Assembly (NCBI GenBank): GCA_030613915.1
Contig: JAUWKY010000062.1
Span: 1 to 9,076 of the forward strand
Length of the DNA: 9,076 nt
Direction of reading: 5' to 3'
Origin: Syntrophobacterales bacterium
GTDB lineage: Bacteria; Desulfobacterota; Syntrophobacteria; BM002
The position numbers were made by a program, and so were the translations under genes. The notes below the pieces were generated by a model, which saw nothing but the letters and a program-made list of their open reading frames with translations, had not been told where the DNA came from and made no database searches. Positions 4,648 to 9,076 of the stretch are shown here, one piece after another (positions within the stretch are counted from its first letter, which is position 1; each line of letters starts with the position of its first letter).

Positions 4648-5700
4648 ATGAGAGTAGCGGTAACGGCGGACGTACACCTCAGGACCCGAGGCGAACACCC
4701 CGAACGATACAACGCCCTGGAGAACATCTTCCAGCAGATGAGCACCGAAGGTATGGAAAACCTTATTGTCGCTGGCGACCTGTTCGACAAAGATTTCAGC
4801 AGCTACTCAGAATTCGAGGAACTTTGTAAGAAATACAGCAAGCTCCGACTGCATATTATCCCAGGCAACCACGATCCAGGTATAAGCGGAAAAAGTATAG
4901 TCGGCGACAACATTCACATCTACACCGAACCAACTGCCTTGCAGTTCGGCTCAACAACCTTTCTTCTCATTCCGTATGAGGAGAAGGGAGAGATGGGCGA
5001 GAAGATAGCCGAAATGGAGAAGGAGATCGAGGGGAAAGAGTGGATCCTTGTCGCTCACGGTGACTACTACGGAGGTTTGAAGGAGCTGAACCCCCTAGAG
5101 CCCGGTACCTATATGCCACTTTCCAGGAAGGATCTCCAAAGATTCAAGCCCAGGACTGTGTTACTTGGCCACATCCACAAGCCGGTCAGTCAAGACAACG
5201 TTCACTACCCCGGCTCTCCCTGCGGCTTGGATATCAGCGAGACAGGAAGAAGAAGCTTCCTTGTCTTCGACACTTCCGACGGTAGCGTCGTCTCCAGGGA
5301 TGTCGCAACGGATATTCTTAACTTCAACGAATCCTTTGTTATCGTACCCAGGGATGATGAAGTTTCGATTCTCCAGCAGGAGATGAACGAAAGAATTGAA
5401 TCCTGGGGAATTGACCCTAGCGATCACCCGAAGGTCTCTGTCAGGGTTGTGGCCAGGGGTTACGCCACCGACAGGAGGGCAATACTAGAGACGCTCAAGC
5501 ACGGGTTCGAAGGGTTTAAGTACTCCAAGGACGAAGGTCCCAAAATCGATGAACTTTTTGCCAGTTCGGACCACCAGCTCAACGCCATAGCCGAGAGGAC
5601 AATGAAGCTCATCGATGAGTTGGACTGGGATTTCGACGGCGACGAACCTACAAGGGAGCAAGTAAAAACTGCCGCCCTCTCCGCTATCTACGGCAAGTGA
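4648..5700 (+). CDS. Mre11/SbcD-like metallophosphoesterase (DNA nuclease subunit)
   Basis: The protein has 350 residues and all five calcineurin-like metal motifs: D8-x-H10 in VTADVHL, GDLFD (D44), GNHD (N74, H75), VAHGD (H137) and GHIH (H175, H177). These hold two metal ions (Mn2+ in characterised Mre11/SbcD) for endo/exonuclease action on DNA ends and hairpins. PGSP (residues about 189-192) is the usual strand after GHIH. The C-terminal ~120 residues, acidic and ending in helices (REQVKTAALSAIYGK), are where Mre11 relatives cap and bind the ATPase. It is slightly shorter than SbcD or YhaO (about 400). The next gene starts eight bases after the stop and encodes the matching Rad50-type ATPase, so they almost surely act as one complex. 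The ribosome binding site is poor (GGTAAAAG). Confidence 0.9.
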   Translation: MRVAVTADVHLRTRGEHPERYNALENIFQQMSTEGMENLIVAGDLFDKDFSSYSEFEELCKKYSKLRLHIIPGNHDPGISGKSIVGDNIHIYTEPTALQFGSTTFLLIPYEEKGEMGEKIAEMEKEIEGKEWILVAHGDYYGGLKELNPLEPGTYMPLSRKDLQRFKPRTVLLGHIHKPVSQDNVHYPGSPCGLDISETGRRSFLVFDTSDGSVVSRDVATDILNFNESFVIVPRDDEVSILQQEMNERIESWGIDPSDHPKVSVRVVARGYATDRRAILETLKHGFEGFKYSKDEGPKIDELFASSDHQLNAIAERTMKLIDELDWDFDGDEPTREQVKTAALSAIYGK

Positions 5701-5708
5701 GGTAGGTG

Positions 5709-7823
5709 ATGGCGATCAGGATCTACAGGATAAAGATAAAGAGAGCCGGCCCCCTGAACAGCGATTTTGAGCTCCAGCCGGGGGATCTAAACCTCGTTTA
5801 TGGGCACAACGAGAGCGGCAAGACGTACATAGTGGAAACTATGATCAATCTTCTTTTCAAGACTGGCAAAAGGGCTCCTGCCAAATGGAACCTAAGAAAA
5901 TGGGACCTTGGTGGCAGGATCATTGTTTCCGGCCTAGAGGACGACTCGGTGTCATTCACAAAGACGGGCAAGAAGCTTGAAGAGTACTGGGAGGAAGGAT
6001 CTGGCCTGCCCAGGGATCTCTCTCGCCTTCTCGTTGTAAAGGCAGGAGAAACCGTGTTAGCCGAGGAAGAGGAAGACGGCGTTGGCCGTGTCATCCTCAA
6101 GAATTATCTTTCAGGTGAGGGCCTTCTTGACAAAATAGCGGCCAGAATCTCGAAAATCCTGCAGGTCACGAACGTTGAGGATTGCTTGATAGTCGGCCCC
6201 CAGAAGGGAGAAGTGAAGAATAGGATGCAGTGCGAAGAGCGTCTCCGTAGCTTGAATGCTCTCCTCAAGGATGTGGAACAGGAATACGCTTCTGGTGAAG
6301 TCTACTACCTCCGGCAGAAAAAGGAAACGATTGAAGCTGAGCAGAAGAAACTTGAGAAGGCCAAGCGCCACTACGCGTTGCAACTGTACGAACATATACA
6401 GACTCTACGCAGTGACAAGGATGATTTCCCGACCGAAGAGGAGCTAGCGAAACTCGAGGCGGATATCGGTATTTTCGACTTCAAAAAGACGGAAGCTGAA
6501 ACCAAGTCAGAGACGCTCGAAGAACTGGAAGGCACCAGCGAGGAGGACTTCAGGTGGACAGAGAAAGTCCTCGGTGATTACTCAGAGATCATAAGTAAAC
6601 ATACCGTCTTCGGTCCGAAACCGATCTTGATACTCATCGCGTTGCTCTTCTTTGTGGGCGTGCTTGTCACCGGCTTTCTTGGCCTCAACATCCCCCTCGT
6701 CATCTGTGGCATCGGGGCGCTGGCCTTCTTCATCCTCTACTACGTGGGAACAAGGAATTTGCTTGCTAGGTCGGGCGAGAGCGCGGAGCTGGACAGAATC
6801 AAGGCGGATTTCAAGGGCAGGTTTGGTTCCGAGCTCACCAACAGGGCGGTGCTCGAAGCGCAACTGGAGGAGCTCAAAGAGAACCACATCCGCGCCACCG
6901 CTCTGAGAGAAGAGGTGGACAAGCTCACCCTCGAAATAAATTCCTCCAAGATCAGTATTGCTGCAACCTTAAAGGCGTTCACAGGCGCCGAATGTCCGCC
7001 ACAACAATGGCGGGACTCAATTAGAACACTCAGGAGAAGTATCAAGGATCTCGAAAACAAGATCAGCACACAAGAAAAGAACCTTGTCTCTTTGGGTGTA
7101 AAAGAGGAGGAGTACCTTGACAAGGACCCGGGAGCGGAATGGGACGCCGGGCATTACGAGACTCTCGGGCAAAAGCTTGCACAGATTAATGACGCTTTGG
7201 ATGAGGAGGTGGGAAGACTCGAACAGCTAAAAGTCCGTATTATCCAGGAGACCGGCTCGAAAAGCGCGGATCGGGAAGACCTGATCACTGCTCTCAGAGA
7301 CAAGCGTGGACAGACAGTAGAAGAATACAGGGATATTACCGCCGACATCCTCGCCAAGGTCCAGGTCAGCGCCACTATAAAGGAATTCCGTGAGCAAGAA
7401 GATGCCAGGATAGCGAACGGCCTGAAGAGGGGCGAGCTCACGAAACCTCTCCAAGCGCTCACGGCGGGCCGCTATAAAAGAATCAAGCAGGACGAGGAGA
7501 GTGGACTGGTTCTCGTTACGGACGAGGACGAGGAATATCCCCTTGCAGATACTAGCACCGGCGCGCAGGAGCAGATTCTCCTTGCTCTGAGAACCGGTTT
7601 CGCATCGATAGCCATGGAAGGGCAAACTGCCTTCCTAATCTTGGACGACGCTTTCCAGCACTCCGACTGGGACCGTCGGAAAAATCTGATTGCAGAAACC
7701 CTACGCCTGGTAAAGACTGGCTGGCAAGTTTTCTACTTCGCAATGGACGACCACATAAGGGACCTATTTTTGGAAGCGGGAGGGGAGTTGGGGGATAGGT
7801 TCAGAAGCCTAGAACTGAGCTGA
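5709..7823 (+). CDS. Rad50/YhaN-like ABC ATPase with a central two-helix membrane hairpin
   Basis: The protein has 704 residues, shorter than SbcC (about 1050) or YhaN (about 960). In order: an N-terminal half-ATPase with Walker A GHNESGKT (32-39); a first coiled coil (about 165-295, Glu/Lys-rich); two hydrophobic helices (about 304-324 and 326-348) at the point where Rad50 has its zinc hook, with no CxxC there; a second coiled coil (about 355-575); and the C-terminal half-ATPase with signature STGAQEQ (616-622), Walker B FLILDD (642-647), D-loop SDWD (652-655) and H-loop histidine (H682). Central membrane helices are known in B. subtilis YhaN; here they suggest the complex is held at the membrane by its apex. 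ATG 5709 is chosen for GAGG (5699-5702); GTG 5706 is possible. It is in an operon with the Mre11-like gene. Confidence 0.87.
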   Translation: MAIRIYRIKIKRAGPLNSDFELQPGDLNLVYGHNESGKTYIVETMINLLFKTGKRAPAKWNLRKWDLGGRIIVSGLEDDSVSFTKTGKKLEEYWEEGSGLPRDLSRLLVVKAGETVLAEEEEDGVGRVILKNYLSGEGLLDKIAARISKILQVTNVEDCLIVGPQKGEVKNRMQCEERLRSLNALLKDVEQEYASGEVYYLRQKKETIEAEQKKLEKAKRHYALQLYEHIQTLRSDKDDFPTEEELAKLEADIGIFDFKKTEAETKSETLEELEGTSEEDFRWTEKVLGDYSEIISKHTVFGPKPILILIALLFFVGVLVTGFLGLNIPLVICGIGALAFFILYYVGTRNLLARSGESAELDRIKADFKGRFGSELTNRAVLEAQLEELKENHIRATALREEVDKLTLEINSSKISIAATLKAFTGAECPPQQWRDSIRTLRRSIKDLENKISTQEKNLVSLGVKEEEYLDKDPGAEWDAGHYETLGQKLAQINDALDEEVGRLEQLKVRIIQETGSKSADREDLITALRDKRGQTVEEYRDITADILAKVQVSATIKEFREQEDARIANGLKRGELTKPLQALTAGRYKRIKQDEESGLVLVTDEDEEYPLADTSTGAQEQILLALRTGFASIAMEGQTAFLILDDAFQHSDWDRRKNLIAETLRLVKTGWQVFYFAMDDHIRDLFLEAGGELGDRFRSLELS

Positions 7824-8149
7824 TACAAGCAACAGGGCCTTTTCAAGATCGCATTCATGAGCAGCAAGCCAACGACGAACACAATCCGGAGATGATAGAG
7901 GGCTAACCACTCGCTACCCCTAACGGAGCTAACAGCTTCGCAACATTTCACCCTCAGCGTTGTCATCTGAAGCCTTATAAAAGCGCTGGCAAACTTCATA
8001 TCGCATACTTTAATCCATACTTTGCTAATTGAGAGCCAGCTACTATATCTTGGGATAAACTAATCCAGAGCGTTTCTCCTGCTCTAACACCGTCTGTAAT
8101 ACCTCAAGAGGCGGGAAATCTTTTACTCCATGCTCCATGCCCTACGTGT
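7824..8149. other. Gene-free region after the Rad50-like gene
   Basis: I see no convincing gene, RNA or terminator in this stretch of about 325 bases. The long open frame on the minus strand here overlaps the end of the ATPase gene and has no ribosome binding site. There is a short CTCCATG/CTCCATGCC direct repeat at about 8127-8141, close to the next dispersed repeat. The sequence may be decayed coding or mobile DNA, but no protein motif survives in any frame that I could read. Confidence 0.5.
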
Positions 8150-8180
8150 CCTGAGCTTGCCGAAGGGAATCCTAGCCCCA
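8150..8180 (+). repeat. Dispersed repeat joined to a truncated tRNA-Gln-end tail (copy after the nuclease operon)
   Basis: CCTGAGCTTGCCGAAGGG (8150-8167) runs into AATCCTAGCCCCA (8168-8180), where the tail breaks off after CCCC. The first 24 bases are identical to 4186-4209, and the TAGCCCC that follows is closer to the true tRNA-Gln end than the 4204-4222 copy is. It has the same orientation as the copies left of the operon, so the Mre11/Rad50-like genes lie between direct repeats. Confidence 0.75.
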
Positions 8181-8213
8181 CGAAAGTCGTCAATTAGTCG
8201 ATTAGGTTATTAG

Positions 8214-8383
8214 TAAACGGTAAACGGTAAGCAGTAAGCAGTAAATCGTTTAAACCGTTCAAGTCGTTCAAATCGTTCAAATCGCAAGATCGCGTCTGGA
8301 AAGCCGCTCCCACAGTAGAATCTCTGTTTTCTTAAATCCGCAATCCGCAATCTACAATCTAAAATCCCCCATCCCCCATCCCT
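8214..8383. repeat. Dispersed heptamer-repeat module, right copy (inverted relative to the left copy)
   Basis: Seven-base words run in register: TAAACGG twice, TAAGCAG twice and TAAATCG (8214-8248); then a nine-base word, GTTCAAGTC and GTTCAAATC twice (8257-8283); and finally AATCCGC twice, AATCTAC, AATCTAA, AATCCCC, CATCCCC and CATCCCT (8335-8383). Between the blocks, on the minus strand, GTGGGAGCGGCTTTCC...GCGATC (8288-8313) resembles the Pseudomonas-type REP sequence, with a weakened stem. Read on the minus strand, the block order matches the module at 1973-2083. No gene is present. Confidence 0.65.
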
Positions 8384-8390
8384 TTTCATC

Positions 8391-8417
8391 TTGACAATGA
8401 ATAGAGGTTAGTATATT
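8391..8417 (+). promoter_or_regulatory. Promoter of the toxin-antitoxin operon
   Basis: A perfect TTGACA (8391-8396) is followed by TATATT (8412-8417) at 15 bases, or by TATTTT (8414-8419) at the optimal 17. Transcription would start inside or next to the palindrome at 8421-8438. No other promoter lies between the repeat module and the antitoxin start. Confidence 0.6.
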
Positions 8418-8420
8418 TTC

Positions 8421-8438
8421 TGACTATAATTATAGTCA
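8421..8438. promoter_or_regulatory. Perfect 18-bp palindrome, likely autoregulatory operator
   Basis: TGACTATAATTATAGTCA is a perfect inverted repeat overlapping the expected transcription start and lying 20 bases upstream of the antitoxin ATG. Phd/YefM-type antitoxins bind such palindromes in their own promoters and, with toxin, repress the operon. The binding is inferred from position and symmetry. Confidence 0.65.
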
Positions 8439-8458
8439 ACTAAAAAAGAGGTCTGATT

Positions 8459-8716
8459 ATGAAAATCTTGTCTCTGTCAGAGGCTAAAATGAAACTCAGC
8501 GAATTGGTTGAGGCCGTTTACTCGACAGATGAGGAAATCGTCATCACAAAGAACGGCCGACCTGCTGCAGTCCTAGTAAGTCCAGAGGAGTTCGAGAGTT
8601 GGAAAGAAACAATTGAGATAGCGTCCTCCCCCGATTTAATGGAGGAAATCAAGCAGGGGCTTGTGGCCCTCAAAAAGAAGAGGAAACTCTACACGCTGGA
8701 AGAGCTGTTCGACTAG
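8459..8716 (+). CDS. Type II antitoxin, Phd/YefM family
   Basis: The protein has 85 residues. The N-terminus, MKILSLSEAKMKLSELVEAVYSTDEEIVITKNGRPAAVLVS, is the Phd/YefM DNA-binding fold almost word for word (SEAKxxLSELV ... ITKNGRPAAVLVSPEEFESW). The C-terminal ~35 residues, from about MEEIKQGL onward, are acidic/basic and helical, as expected for the toxin-binding tail. It should neutralise the following RelE/ParE-type toxin and repress its own promoter through the palindrome upstream. The ribosome binding site AGAGGT (8447-8452) is six bases from the ATG. The toxin gene starts three bases after its stop. Confidence 0.92.
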   Translation: MKILSLSEAKMKLSELVEAVYSTDEEIVITKNGRPAAVLVSPEEFESWKETIEIASSPDLMEEIKQGLVALKKKRKLYTLEELFD

Positions 8717-8719
8717 CCC

Positions 8720-9031
8720 ATGGGTCAGAAGCGCATCAAGCAGAACCGGCTCAGGATGCCTGAGGAGACGGCTGATTTCATACGGAGCCTGCACCCGGAG
8801 ATCAAAAGAAGGGTGAAGGCGGCCCTGCAGGCTATTCTATCTGATCCTGATATAGGCAAATCGCTTCGGAGTGAGCTGGAGGGGCTGAGGAGCTTCAGGG
8901 TTGGCCGATTCAGAATCATCTACCGCAAGCCATCTAGAGGTATTATCGACATCGTCGCCATTGGGCCCCGCAAATACATCTACGAAGAAACCTACCGCCT
9001 TGTTATGAAATCGGCCTCCGACCGCACGTGA
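8720..9031 (+). CDS. Type II toxin, RelE/ParE superfamily
   Basis: The protein has 103 residues and is basic. The RelE/ParE fold is visible: an amphipathic helix pair (PEETADFIRSLHPEIKRRVKAALQAILSDP), then KSLRSELEGLRSFRVGRFRIIYR (residues about 47-69), the typical L.G...RVG.YRI.Y core, then a final strand and tail, IVAIGPRKYIYEE. RelE members cut mRNA on the ribosome and ParE members poison gyrase; the sequence does not settle which. The start is three bases after the antitoxin stop with only a weak, distant GGAAGAG, so it is probably translated by coupling, keeping toxin below antitoxin. A second in-frame ATG at residue 13 is nearer the usual family start. It may be an addiction module stabilising this region. 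Confidence 0.9.
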   Translation: MGQKRIKQNRLRMPEETADFIRSLHPEIKRRVKAALQAILSDPDIGKSLRSELEGLRSFRVGRFRIIYRKPSRGIIDIVAIGPRKYIYEETYRLVMKSASDRT

Positions 9032-9037
9032 CATCCC

Positions 9038-9076
9038 TCTGTCGATTAGGAAATTCGTTAATTCGTTAATTCGTTG
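9038..9076. repeat. Octamer tandem repeat at the right edge, start of another repeat module
   Basis: AATTCGTT occurs three times in a row (9052-9075), preceded by TGTCGATTAGGAAA. A similar GTCGATTAGGTTATTAG lies at 8197-8213 just before the heptamer block, so this is probably the beginning of a further module of the same kind, cut by the window end. Confidence 0.55.

Noticed and set aside
7733..7999. 88-codon minus-strand frame after the Rad50-like gene
   Set aside because: It overlaps the ATPase C-terminus, and has no ribosome binding site and no motif.

Overview
The window looks like accessory, repeat-rich DNA from a Gram-negative environmental bacterium. A Sec-exported, LivJ-type solute-binding protein implies a periplasm. 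The YkgJ-type cysteine-cluster protein, a small RFDLSPKDEEFL-type protein and the many dispersed intergenic repeats recall deltaproteobacterial (Desulfobacterota-like) genomes. That placement is an inference, because no taxonomic marker gene is present.

Left part (1-2100): a leftward gene for a branched-chain-amino-acid-type ABC solute-binding protein runs off the window edge. An inverted pair of GTAG-footed REP-like palindromes and a bidirectional terminator-like hairpin lie upstream of it. A rightward YkgJ-family gene follows. Its stop overlaps, by ATGA, the start of a second gene that encodes only the first 20 residues of a YhaO/SbcD-like nuclease before running into a dispersed-repeat module. 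Middle-left (2100-3670): a proteasome-like Ntn hydrolase, an HNH nuclease, a 62-residue protein with a strong ribosome binding site, and tRNA-Gln(UUG) followed by a long hairpin terminator.

Centre (3650-4260): the last 19 bases of the tRNA plus the terminator hairpin are repeated as a diverged tandem unit of about 120 bp. Further copies follow, degenerate or joined to a dispersed repeat (CCTGAGCTTGCCGAAGGG), and a compact GIY-YIG nuclease gene sits between them.

Right part (4260-9076): a two-gene operon encodes an Mre11/SbcD-like phosphoesterase and a Rad50/YhaN-like ATPase that has a two-helix membrane hairpin in the middle of its coiled coil. The dispersed-repeat/tRNA-end junction that precedes this operon recurs in the same orientation after it, so the operon is bracketed by direct repeats about 4 kb apart. 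A heptamer-repeat module and then an autoregulated-looking Phd/RelE-type toxin-antitoxin pair complete the window.

Taken together, the nuclease genes, toxin-antitoxin pair, tRNA-end duplications and repeats suggest a genomic island or defence-like neighbourhood. No integrase or transposase gene is visible. The best candidates for something undescribed are the membrane-anchored Mre11/Rad50-like pair and the tRNA-Gln-end/terminator/GIY-YIG repeat array beside it.
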